From Molossus alvarezi (lineage: Eukaryota; Chordata; Mammalia; Chiroptera; Molossidae): a stretch of 64,000 nt of DNA. Shown piece after piece: positions 22,348 through 33,135 of the stretch. The DNA is taken from NCBI GenBank assembly GCA_037176705.1, contig CM073908.1, forward strand, positions 130,871,430 to 130,935,429, read 5' to 3'. Within the stretch, counting starts at the first letter, position 1, and each line of letters starts with the position of its first letter. Under the pieces are notes generated by a model. The model did no database searches and had not been told where the DNA came from. It saw only the letters and a program-made list of their open reading frames with translations. Made by a program: the position numbers and the translations under genes.

Positions 22348-23336
22348 GGGAAGTTCATTTTATGTGGAAATAACATGTATAAAATCACTGAGAAAGGGGT
22401 GTGCTCATATTTTTGTTTCAGGAGCAGCAAAGGGATCAAAGGTGGCAGAAGCAGCGTGAGGGAGGTGAGAGAACAATACAAAAAATTAGAGACTAAAGTA
22501 GAGGTTAGTATGGGGATTCAGGAAGCAGGCTGTGCTGTGACTTGTAGACCAGGCTGTGACCTTGATATTTATTGTGAATTGGGCAACCTTTGAAATGTAT
22601 TGAGCAGAGGAGTGACATGATCTGACTGACATTTTTAGAGGATCTCTCTCCATGGTGTGACTGGTGGACTGTAGGTATGATAGAATAGAAACAGATAAGA
22701 GAGTAGGTTATTGTATTAATCTAGCTCTCATTTAATTTAGCTTGGAATACCGACTTGATAGCTTTGTTGTAAAGATTGAAAGAATCTTGATTGTCATACC
22801 ACTTCTTGCTTCCTAAGTGATCATTTATTTCAAAATCAAGTCTATTAGTGTTGGAGTAAACCCCTTGAGGTAAAGAAAAAAACCAATCAGTGCTTGTCTA
22901 CTCTTATTCTTAAAAATATCTGAAGAAAGGCACTTTGGAATGTTACTAAGTATAAAATACTCTCACTATAAAGTAATATTCCTTTGGACTTTCTCCATTT
23001 GATTTTCTACTAAAACTTTAAATTCATATCAGATGACCCTTGTGTCATAATATTACAAATAATTGCTGGAATCTGCTTCCCTCTTTACTGAGGCCCACAT
23101 GAAAATTACTCTTCCCCATCTCCTTGAAGATTAATAACTGTATGATTAGTTGTACTTAATGAGAGTGGGCCTCAGTGGTGTGTATCAGTGTGAAACATCA
23201 GCTCATCTCAACCTTGGTGATCAAGCAAACACCTCACAAGTATTCTCCTTTAGCTTGAGTCCTGGAGTAATAACATGAAATGTGTAAATAATCATTTAAC
23301 AAAACTAACTGAATAATGTGGCAGTAAGAGCAGAAC
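22348..23336. other. Unassigned DNA with possible L2-linked repeat
   Basis: At 22598-22720, GAGCAGAGGAGTGACATGATCTGACTG resembles an old repeat often found beside L2-type sequence. The rest is unassigned. A GAGGCCCAC / GTGGGCCTC pair (about 23090 and 23165) forms a loose inverted repeat. Confidence 0.35.
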
Positions 23337-23554
23337 GAACCTTGGATTCTGATGGGTGTGAATGAGAAAGTACAGGAAAATTAATAAATTATAGAACATC
23401 AGATTATAAGCTCTATGAAGAAAAATAAAACAAGATAATAAAGGCTGAGGAGGATTGTATGTTCTTTTTTAAAAAATAGAATGTCAGAGAATGTCTCCCG
23501 AGAAGGATAAATTAGTGAATATACTTGATAATAATAAGGTAGTGAAACATGTGG
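23337..23554. repeat. 218-bp direct duplication, copy B
   Basis: The second copy of 21933-22150, in the same orientation, 1.19 kb downstream. Its L2-derived left part starts abruptly after unrelated sequence (AAGAGCAGAAC), and a GAAC tetramer stands at both joins. It is probably the derived copy. Confidence 0.95.
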
Positions 23555-23980
23555 AACATTTAACTCTAAACCCAGCAAGCAGTTTTTTCTATGACATATA
23601 ATTTTCCTTATTAGCAAAGGCTAGTAGATTTATATTTCTTTTATAGACTAGGGTAAAGAGTATAAGGCATTATTTTGGGTCTGCAATTAATGATCTATAC
23701 TGCCTTAATAAAGACAGATTCCTACTTCTGTACTTCCTTTCTTATTATTTGAAAGGAAAGTACTATGTTTTAGAGGGGCTGGAGACCTGATGTATGGGCT
23801 GTGAGTTGAATAGAGCTAGATTCATGCCATTGCTCCAGTATATTTTCAGCAAGTTCTCGGATTGCTCGGGCTGTCTTCTTGTGTTCACTCTTGAGTGCTG
23901 ATTTGTTATATAACTTTAAATGAGATAGCATGTATAAAGGCAGTTAGTCACTCCACATTCTTTTAAATATATATTATATA
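23555..23980. other. Unassigned DNA
   Basis: No supported feature. Confidence 0.4.
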
Positions 23981-23984
23981 TCAC

Positions 23985-24070
23985 CTAATTTGTAACAGCA
24001 CTATGCTAGAGAGGTGGGATAAAGTAGTGAATGAAACATACAAAACTGCCTGTCTTCATGGAGCATAAAA
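23985..24070 (-). repeat. L2 LINE 3' fragment
   Basis: GCACTATGCTAGAGAGGTGG, AGTGAATGAAACATACAAAA and TTCATGGAGCAT follow the reverse L2 3' end. Short and diverged. Confidence 0.55.
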
Positions 24071-24174
24071 AAATGAGGGCAATTACTGCAAATTATTTAC
24101 CTTTCATTTTCTACAGTGTTCCTTTTGAAAATCTACTATATTTTCTCTCCTTTTCTTTCTCAAAATCCTTTCTA

Positions 24175-24176
24175 AT

Positions 24177-24215
<39 letters not shown>

Positions 24216-24216
24216 T
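24175..24216. repeat. (TTTA)n microsatellite
   Basis: About ten TTTA units joined to the tail of the SINE at 24217. It is probably grown from that SINE's A-rich tail. Confidence 0.9.
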
Positions 24217-24457
24217 CACCCAAGGACATTTTTACTTTTTTTTTTTTTTTTCAGATAGAGCAGGAGGGAGAGAGGGAGAAAGAGAGAGAGAGAAACATCG
24301 ATGTGAGAGAGACACATCTACTGGCTGCCACCCACAGGATCCCAACCGGGGCCGCGGACAAACTGTAAGTGAGGTACATGCCCTTAGTGGGAACCAAACC
24401 TGGGTCTCTCTAGTCTGCAAGCTGGCGCTCTAAGCACTGAGCCAAATTGGCCAGGGC
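24217..24457 (-). mobile_element. VES SINE, minus strand
   Basis: CACCCAAGGACATTTTT, a T-run, a GA-rich part, GGAACCAAACCTGGGTCTC (box B in reverse), and the ATTGGCCAGGGC head. A target-site duplication is not clear because of the TTTA run. Confidence 0.9.
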
Positions 24458-24679
24458 TCTCATTTTTATCAATATGGAATGCTGTGCATGGTCAAGATTT
24501 CACCAACATTTAAAGATAAAACAATAATCCTCTTCACTTTATAATCTACTTATTATGTGGAAAATAGTAGATCTATTTTAAGACTGCATTTTGTATCCAT
24601 GAAGCTAAGAAAATCTGAGAGAACCAAAACATAATAATAGAATCTTAATTAAAAGGTGACTATTTAAAAACATTTTCTC

Positions 24680-25339
24680 ACATTTCTCTAAATGCTCCTT
24701 CACAAATTTTTGTTTCTGGCCCAGGATCCAATCAAGGATCATTAATGGCATTTTGTTGTCATATCTCTTTAACTTCTTTTAATCTAGAAAATTCCCACCA
24801 CTGTTTTTGTCTTTTATGACAGCGATATTTTGAAGAGACCAGGTCAGTTGTCTTATAAAAATGTCTCATATTTTTACTTATCTAAATGTTTCTTTATGAT
24901 TAGATGCATGTTACATATTGTTTTTTAAAAATCCTATAAATGTAATATGTACTTCATATTACAGTGTATCAGAAAACAAGTAATGTCAGTTTGCTCTGTC
25001 ATGGTTATGCTAGTTTGAAGACTGAATTAAGATGGTGTTTTCTAGCTCTCTTCATTGTAGAGGTATTTTTACCCATTGCAATTAATAAATAAGTTGTGGT
25101 TTTACACTAGGACACCATAGTAACATCCTGTCCTACATTTTACCTAATGGTTTTAGCATCCATTGATGACTCTTTTCTAACTAATAATTGTATTGGTAGT
25201 TGCAAAGGTCATTAGTGATTTTCTAACTATATTGTTACATGTAAAGGTATTAGGTAGCATTTTTTTTTTTTTTTTGCAATGAAGAACTTTCCCTTGTCTC
25301 CTTTTTGTTTTTGAGTATTACTCTGTACTTGGTGATTTT

Positions 25340-25391
<52 letters not shown>

Positions 25392-25650
25392 TTTTTTTTT
25401 TTGTACGTGCCTGTAGTGGGAACTGAACTCGGGATTCTCTGGTCCGCAGGCCAATGCTCCAACCACTGAGCAAAACTGGCCAGGGATGATTTTTCAATAT
25501 TCAATATAATATTCAATATAATATAAACCATTACCATTATTATTTGTAATGTTGAGATTATCCCAATTTGACCAGTTGGAGTCCTGTCAAGGACACTCTT
25601 GTTTTCTTGTGATGTGATCTAATGGAGTATTTTAAACATTAGTGTAAAAC
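24680..25650 (-). mobile_element. Old L1 (L1M4/L1ME-type) 3' region
   Basis: GGCCCAGGATCCAATCAAGG, TGTCATATCTCTTTAACTTC, TTTTAGCATCCATTGATGAC and GAAGAACTTTCCCTTGTCTC appear in the order known for a common old L1 3' region. A small VES-derived SINE interrupts it at 25342-25486. Confidence 0.65.
25342..25486 (-). mobile_element. Short VES-derived SINE (tRNA head only) with (CTTT)n tail
   Basis: Only the tRNA-like head (about 25403-25486 in reverse, ending CTGGCCAGGGA) is present. On the element's own strand it passes directly into an A-run and a (AAAG)n array (25341-25390 in reverse). TGATTTTTC occurs on both sides (25333-25341 and 25487-25495), so it looks like a complete insertion and not a later deletion. 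Confidence 0.75.
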
Positions 25651-27350
25651 TTTATTTCTTAAAATCAAAAAACATATGTTATTATTCCAGTGGCAAAAAT
25701 GGTCTGTTTCTTTTATATTTCCTCTAGTAATTTACAAAGGATAATTCTAAGCATATGTCTCCATTTTATTGAATCACTTTATAAATGATTAACTATTCTC
25801 AATAAATTGGACATAAAACACCTGTATCACAGCTGTTCTCAGCTGCACTTTTTTCATTGCTGATCATTCTGTGGGAAAAAAAAACTGTAACTTTTTAGTG
25901 AAGGTTAATTATAAATGGGAAAAATTCACAGAACTCTCAGGGAGCTTACTAGTGTTCCTGAGTAGTACTGGGTGATGAGTAATGATGATTTATTACTCTA
26001 CATAGTTGCTGATAAAGCAATTCTCAATAAAGTCTTGGAAATTTGTTACCATTGATATGAGGTATATTATTTTTTAATTGGCCATTTCATCTATAGCTGA
26101 GAAACAGGTCACATCATCTATCAGGAGGAAAGCTTGTTTTAAAATTGCTGTTGTATACTTGTAATACATGTTTAATCTTTGGTTTTCTGTTACCACTGAA
26201 GTTGGCTGATTTATCATTTCTGTATAGAAAGTAAATGCTCATCATTTTTAAGTGTTTGTTTCTTGGTACTTTATATAATTATTTATAATGAATGTTTATT
26301 CTTTGGGCCTAACTACATGAAATTATTTTGCCATCTAAGTGTGACTCTCACAAGGAGATAAATGACCTTCACAGTTCTAGCACCATGTGTGGCACACATA
26401 GACATTCAATACATATTTTTATTTAAAAAATGATGAAGAATTAAAGAAAGAGAGAAATGTGAAGCAGAGTGTGATGGTGTCTAATAAAGATGCATCTTTT
26501 GTTTTTGGCTGATCTTCTTTCCCTGTAGTCAGGTCTCAATCCCTCATCCGTTTGTTGTAAAGCCTGGCCCTAGCGAAGCTAAAATAAGCAATTCAACATA
26601 TAGGGTGGGTGATGTGCAAAAATCAGACAAGAACCTCACCCAAGGTAGAAAAAAAAAAAAGGGTCAGGATACCAGAGGTCAGTACCTCCATCATCAGGCG
26701 GTTCTAAGATTGTCACAATCAAATAGGTTAAGAGTTGTTGGTGGTGGTGGTCGTGGGGTAGGGATTATTGATGGTGGGGAAATGGCCTTTGCAATATATT
26801 GAAACTCTGAGCCCAGAGATATTTTTCAGGAACACTTATGCACTGATTCAGTTTTCTCCCTTTGGCTGAAGAGGTGTCCCTGCTGACTCCAAGTTTAGTC
26901 TAGGAATCCCAAAAGTCTAAACAGAAGTACTTGAATTATTAATGTGAGTTCTTTCCAAATTATAAGTAGTAAATCCCTTATACCAAAAATATTTTTAAAA
27001 CCTCTTAAGAGAATTAGGTTCCTTTTCAACTCTGGTAAGACCCTACTTGTTCAGAAAGTGTCCCAGATGCCCCTTTAGGGAATGAGAGGAGAAAGCTATG
27101 CTAAACAAAAATATTTGCTGTTCTCAATGTAGGTAGTTGCTTTAATTCTGTTAAAGAAATTGTCGACTAACATCAAATGTATTTATTCCCAATAAATCCT
27201 ACCAATGGTTTCCTGAATAAGGATCCACTTTATTTAGGGGAAATATAATATCTATTTATAGCTATTGCATCTTGCTTTCTGAAATTACTTCACGGTACTG
27301 GTAAGTAACTACCTAACATGAGTAGTTACATTTAAACACTGGTTGTTCTT
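25651..27350. other. Unassigned intergenic DNA
   Basis: At 26370-26415 a TAGCACCATGTGTGGCACAC stretch may be a short L2 3' piece. Apart from that, no gene, RNA or repeat could be supported. A 65-codon ORF at 26605-26802 is Gly/Lys-rich and of chance type. Confidence 0.4.
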
Positions 27351-27354
27351 CTGT

Positions 27355-27485
27355 TTATTTAATTATTCATCTCATCTTCTTTTAAAATATAAGTTCCATG
27401 AAGGCAAGGATTTGGTTGTGTTCACAACTGTGTCATCAACACCAGAAAAGTAACTTTGCTTGATAAGGGTTTATTGTTGAATGCA
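27355..27485 (+). repeat. L2 LINE 3' end
   Basis: AAGTTCCATGAAGGCAAGGA, CACAACTGTGTCATCAACAC and GGTTTATTGTTGAATGCAT match the L2 3' end in forward sense. Confidence 0.75.
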
Positions 27486-28656
27486 TACTGGTACTGACAT
27501 GATTGTGTGGGCTTGGGAGCATAGAGAATCTGTCCTCTTCTTTATAATGCCCATCCATCTGAAGCAGAGTACAGTGTTCTCTTCATGTAAAAAAGAAATC
27601 AAGCTTTGTTTGAGGCACCCTTGTAAGGGTAGAGGGTGCACTGGGGATAAAGTGAGATCTTTGCTCTGGGAATCGAAGTCTCTACCTTTATTCTGAGAGT
27701 CTTACCTCTTGCTCTATTCTCTCAACCTCAAATTTTTTAATATTGTATATGAACTAGAATATACCAGTTTTGACTTCTCCTCTCCATTTTTATTTTTGCT
27801 TTTCTGTGTATATTCGGGAACAAGAGGGCACTGTATTTTCACTCTACAGTGCACCGAATTTACTCAGATCAACACATGAATTACTCCTTGAGAAATGGTG
27901 GTCATTTCTGTCAGCCAGTTGAAGAAGGCATTTTTCTTTTATTTTTTATATTTTGCTATCTCTCCTGCCAAGAGTGCATCTAGAATAAATGTATGTCTAT
28001 TATTATAGCCCTCAATTTATTCATTATCTGGTGTCTGCTATAGTCCTATTATTCCTCACTGGCAGTCAATCCATCCTTGCAACTTGGTCATCTTAGTCAG
28101 CAATAGTAGGTATGACCCCTGGATGTTAGCTACAGAGGGAGATATTTCATTATAACAAGAGAAAAGCCCCTCTCTAGAAGTTTAGTTCTCAAAGGTAGGA
28201 TATGGAAACTGCAAACCCTCCATTTTACCATACAGGAGACTTAAGGGGAGAACTCTCCTGATTGCCACCTTTGCCTCACTGAGGGTAATACCTAGGCAGG
28301 CATTTGCTCAACTTGAGTTTCACAATAACCACATTTTCCTTTGTGAATGTGATATTTTATAAGATTTCTAAAGAAACAGATCTAAAATTCTTATTGCATA
28401 AGGAGCATTAGGAGCAATGATAGAAAGAAACATTCAGGGGAAAGGGAACCCAAGGTTGCATTACAAAAGGTAGGAAGAGGAAAAATTCAAAGGCACAAAC
28501 AAGAGTAATAAGTAGGAAAAAGAAATTTTCAAAATGTCCTTGAAGATGTTACTATTTCAATTTTTTTTTCAGAGCATCCAAAGCCCTTCATTATCTAACA
28601 CCAAATTAATTTTCATGATAATTTTATAGCACTGTGCTCTTTGCTCTGGATATGCT
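27486..28656. other. Unassigned intergenic DNA
   Basis: No supported feature; ORF 27481-27696 (71 codons) has no known domain. Confidence 0.4.
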
Positions 28657-28672
28657 TTGAGTCATGTTTAAA

Positions 28673-28873
28673 ATATTTTTTCTTTATTGATTTTAGAGAG
28701 AGAGGGAGAGAGAGAGATAGATACATTGATGAGAACATTGACTGGCCACCTCCCACATGCCCCTCACTGGGGATTTGGCCCACAACCTGGGCATGTGCCC
28801 TGATCAGGAATTGAACCGGTGACCTCTTGGTGCATAGGTCGATGCTCAACCACTGAGCCACACTGGCCAGGCA
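28673..28873 (-). mobile_element. VES SINE (GTGTGGCTCAGTGG subtype), minus strand
   Basis: The head in reverse is CCACTGAGCCACACTGGCCAGG and the box B region is GAATTGAACCGGTGACCTC. The tail is TTTCTTTATTGATTTT. Flanks TTGAGTCATGTTTAAA (28657-28672) and TTGAGTCATGTTTAAT (28874-28889) agree over 15 bases. This subtype lacks the GTGAGGAT end. Confidence 0.93.
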
Positions 28874-29178
28874 TTGAGTCATGTTTAATATGCACATTTA
28901 TGCTTGTGTGTGCTGGTTAATATTGTTCCCTTTACCAGTAATTCTTTTCTCTATCTACTTTCTCAATCCATTAAAACCACCTTCATATTTTTAGCTTATA
29001 TGTTTATATTATTATTATCCTCTTCTTTATAGATGTGGAAACTAAAGTTAATAAACTTTGTCTTTTCATACCAATTTAATAGCAATTATCACTAAGTGTA
29101 CAGTGGCATAACATAAAATGTTGGACTTAACGGACATATTTCTGGAGAGAGAAGCTATGTTAAAAACAATATTAATCA

Positions 29179-29396
29179 GCCTGGCCGGTGTGGCTCAGTG
29201 GTTGAGTGTCAGCCCATGCACCAAGAGGTCACTGGTTTGATTCCCAGTCAGGGCACATGCCCAGTTTGTGGGCTAAATCCCCAGTGGGGGGCATGCAGGA
29301 GGCGGCCAATCGATGTTCTCGCTCGTCGATGTTTCTATCTTTCTTTCCCTCTCACTTCCTCTCTCTCTAAAAATCAATAAAGAAAAAAGTTAAAAA
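29179..29396 (+). mobile_element. VES SINE (GTGTGGCTCAGTGG subtype)
   Basis: GCCTGGCCGGTGTGGCTC, GGTTTGATTCCCAGTC (box B), CAATCGATGTTCTCGC, ending AAATCAATAAAG. Flanks AATATTAATCA (29168-29178 and 29397-29407) are identical. Confidence 0.93.
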
Positions 29397-29407
29397 AATA
29401 TTAATCA

Positions 29408-31908
29408 TAATTTATTTATGGCTTCCCCATTCATTTAACTTTGTTCCATATCAGACTTTGTGGTGCACAAAATACGAATGATACAGATGCTTATGAGGAT
29501 AAGGATGACTATTTCTCTACTAGTTGTCTTCCAAATTTAACAGTAATACAAAATAATTAGCTCTTCAGGCTTGGCAAAAGTCAATCCAGAGAAAATACTC
29601 TGAGCCTCAGGTAGCATGGGCTTCTGTGCTTAACTTTAAGCATATCGCCCTATTTTATCAAACAGAAGCTAAAAATCAGAATAAATTATGCCCAGCAACG
29701 TGCCATGATTTAAGGGTATCCAAGTATTTCATATAGCCCAAAACTCCTGGGGGAAAATTCCAAACAGAAAAAAATTGACAATCATTCTATGTCATGATAA
29801 TAACAACAATAATAAACCATAAAAGATAAGATAGAAAAGAAAGAACATGTTTTCCCTAGTTATGAAATGTTCATCTTTTTTATTTATTGTTGGCCTTGAA
29901 GAGGACCCTCTTTAAATTGCATTTGAATGTTTTTGAGACCAAACATCCTTTCCTATTATGATGAGCCAAGCATAATTAGGAAAATAAAACCCACAGAATG
30001 ATTTAAAATAAGGAATAAACATTAAAGTTTGTCCTTTTAAGCAATGACTATTTTGAAGTAAAAATGGTAGTATATAGATGAATAATAGTTATGGTAAGAT
30101 GAAACAGTGAATTTAAACAAAGATAGGCATACTACCCAAATATAATTTCATCTAAGAAAAATGTAGTTATGAGTAAATGAATCAACATTTACCCTATTTA
30201 TTCTTAATCAATCTCATATTCAGTTTCCCCCATAGTCTATTGTTAGATTTATGCTTTTTTGTCCTATTGACAAATATTGACTAAATATTACTCCAGTGTA
30301 ATTTTTCTGTAGCATTAATTATAAATGTCTAATCGGAATAATGTGAAAGCAAAAACTCATTTAAAAAACCGATCACCTAGAGTGCATACTAATAAATTAA
30401 AATCAACAGATGAAAAACCAACCCCTTTCTCACACATAGAAATATCTTTCTTGAGCCATTTGAGTTCACATGTCACAAATTCATGGTCTATGGTTTAATT
30501 TTCATAATACATTAATATTATTAATATATATTAAATACATTTAAACTCTTACAAATCATCCTGGGCCAAGCAGTACATCACATCTACAGCAAAACTGTTA
30601 AACAAATTGTGATTCTGTAATTAAGATAAAACACTTATATGCTTGATGTACAATGGTTAATTAAATCTAAAGTAGAAAAAGAGACAAGACACACACACAC
30701 ACACACACACAAACACACACAAGTACAAGTAAAACTAGGGAAATCTGAACAAGATTGGTGTATTATATCACTGTCAATTTCCTGATTATGATATTTTGCT
30801 ATTGTTTTGCAAGATGTTCCCACTGGGGGAAATTGGGTGAAGGATACATGGGCTCTTTCTGTTTTGTTTCTTACAATTGCATATGACACTACAATAATCT
30901 GAAAATAAAATGTTTCCTTAAAATATACAAGAACATATTTACCTTGTATTTGGGAGAGAAAGTGTGCTTTGGGAAATGGGATTTGAAGAGAATCAAAATA
31001 GGAGAACTTAAAACCACTGATATATTGGGGCTGCATTCAAGAGCCAAGAGTGTTGTAGACATTCAAAGTAGACAGTTTAGAAGATCCTGCATACTTTTAT
31101 TTTACTCTGGCATGACGTTACCCTGGCTGGAGTCAATAGCTTATATCCTTATATCTTTGGTATGCTCCCATGGGTTCGTTGTATTTATTTTTGTTTCTTC
31201 TTAGTTACACTTAAATAAGGTCAGTCTTCATATAAGTTTATTCTAAACTATCTCTATTGCTTCATGCTGCAATGGCCACGACTGGAAGTAGAAGTTAGCA
31301 ACGCACACGACAGGATAATGTGAAAGATTAGTCGATTTGTTCTGTATTTTTCCATCTTGTTTGTATTACTAAAATTTTAATTGCTCAGATTAAAGTTATT
31401 AGTTTTATAAAGATATCTGTTCTCTTTACATTCATCTAAGATTTTAATATAATCTCAACACAAAATATATAGAGATGGTCCTATTATAGAAAAAATTCAA
31501 CAGGCTGAACCCAAAGTTCATATGACAGCAGAGAAAAAACATGACAAGTGTCAATAAATACTTTTAAAGAAAATAAAGGGAACTAGCATTATTTTAAATC
31601 AAAATATTAAATGAAACTAATAATTGAAACAAGGTAGAATTGGTGGAGGAAGAACCAAAAGTTGATGAAGCAGAAGAGAGAATCCAGAAAAAAAGACCTA
31701 TGTATAGATAATAATTCAATTTATGATAAAGATAAATTTCAAATAAATAAGAAAATGTTATACTAAAAATAGATTAAATAATGTTTGAAGAAAAAAAGAA
31801 CATTTAACTGAATTTTTAAAAATATCAATAAATAATGTAGAAGCATGTATTTTTATGATTGTATAAAAAGCTGTCCTCCTTCAGGAAATCTCAACCCAGA
31901 AATAAAGA
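29408..31908. other. Unassigned AT-rich intergenic DNA
   Basis: 2.5 kb with no supported element except a (CA)n run. ORFs on both strands near 30635-31204 overlap that run or each other and have no known domain. Confidence 0.45.
30689..30720. repeat. (CA)n microsatellite
   Basis: About 15 CA units, one interrupted by AA. Confidence 0.95.
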
Positions 31909-31921
31909 AATGAGAGAGAGA

Positions 31922-32139
31922 GCCCAGCCGGTGTGATTCAGTGGTTGAGCATCATCCCATGCACCTGGAGGTCACCAGTTTGATTCTGGTCAGGGCAATG
32001 CCCAGGTTGTAGGCTCGATCCCCAATGGGGAGCATGCAGGAGGCAGCCAATCATTGTTCTCTCTCATCAATGTTTCTATGTCTCTCTCCCTCTCCCTTCC
32101 TCTCTCTCTAAAAATCAATGAAGAAAAAAAAATAAAAAT
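31922..32139 (+). mobile_element. VES SINE (GTGTGGCTCAGTGG subtype)
   Basis: GCCCAGCCGGTGTGATTCAG, CCAGTTTGATTCTGGTC, and the AAAATCAATGAAGAAA tail. GAGAGAGAG occurs on both sides (31912-31921 and about 32144-32153), which fits a target-site duplication in a GA-rich target. Confidence 0.88.
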
Positions 32140-32140
32140 A

Positions 32141-32256
32141 AATTAGAGAGAGAGAAAAAAAAGAAGGAGGAGGAGAGGAGGTGGAGGAGGAGAAAGAGAA
32201 GAAGGGAGAAAGGGAGGAAGGAAGAAAAGAGAGAAAGAGAAAAAAGAAAGGAAGAT
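32141..32256. repeat. Polypurine tract, about 115 bases
   Basis: Nearly pure A/G on the plus strand (GAGAAAAAAAAGAAGGAGG, GAGGAGAAAGAGAAGAAGG), with a single T at about 32183. Confidence 0.9.
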
Positions 32257-33135
32257 GGATTTTATGAAGTTAAACAGATTTACCTTTATGAAAAAATTAT
32301 AAATAACAATGTTTGTAGAAAAACAGATATAATTAATGCAATCAAAGTATAAGAAAATAACTAGAAGAAAATACTTGGAACATACAAGAAACAAGTAGAC
32401 ACTATAAAGAATCATTTGGTTACTTCTCTCAGCCTATTTTTCTTCATATTATCTGATGGCTTATTTCAGTTTGTTAGTGCTGGATTTTATTTTTGTACAT
32501 TATGTATATATTTTATATTGAGAAGTTATGGCATTTTCATTACATTTAGTGAGCATATTTTTAACATATTTAAACTTAATTCTATTTATAAGGGCTTTTA
32601 ATAAAGACCAATTTCCTATTAAAGTATATTTCTCTCTCTCTTTGTTTTTATATTGATTTATGTCTTAAGATTGTTTTTCTTTTTCCCAAGAATTAAGCTA
32701 CTTGCATAATCCAGATTTTTAAATGAAAGATATCAGGAACTAAAAATATATATTTCCTAGATTTACAAATATGTAGAAAGAAAACACAATTTAAGTAAAA
32801 AAAAATACTATGTAATGAATGATAATAATAAAATGATTAGACAACTATAATAAAAAATACACATACTCAAAAGACAAAACAACCTTAAACATTTGTTTTT
32901 GCCCAAATTTTAAATTTACTGAAACAATAAAACATGATTGATACCAATTTAAAAGTTAACCAGTATTTTTGGCATTGTAGATTACTTCACAGTTTTACCA
33001 AAATTGGACACTCACATCTTTTACAACTTGACTATATAAAATTAGATAAAATATTTTCTATATTAAATGTTGAGGTTCACTTAGGAGGCACTAAAAGTAA
33101 AGCTTTCTGTCTGGGAAGCTTTTCATATGTCCACC
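32257..33135. other. Unassigned AT-rich DNA
   Basis: No supported feature. Confidence 0.4.

Noticed and set aside
22080..22481. 133-codon minus-strand ORF
   Set aside because: It spans the end of the 218-bp duplicate and a MER5A transposon; a chance reading frame.
30635..31036. 133-codon minus-strand ORF
   Set aside because: It includes a CVCVCV part from a (CA)n repeat, with no domain and no promoter or splice evidence.
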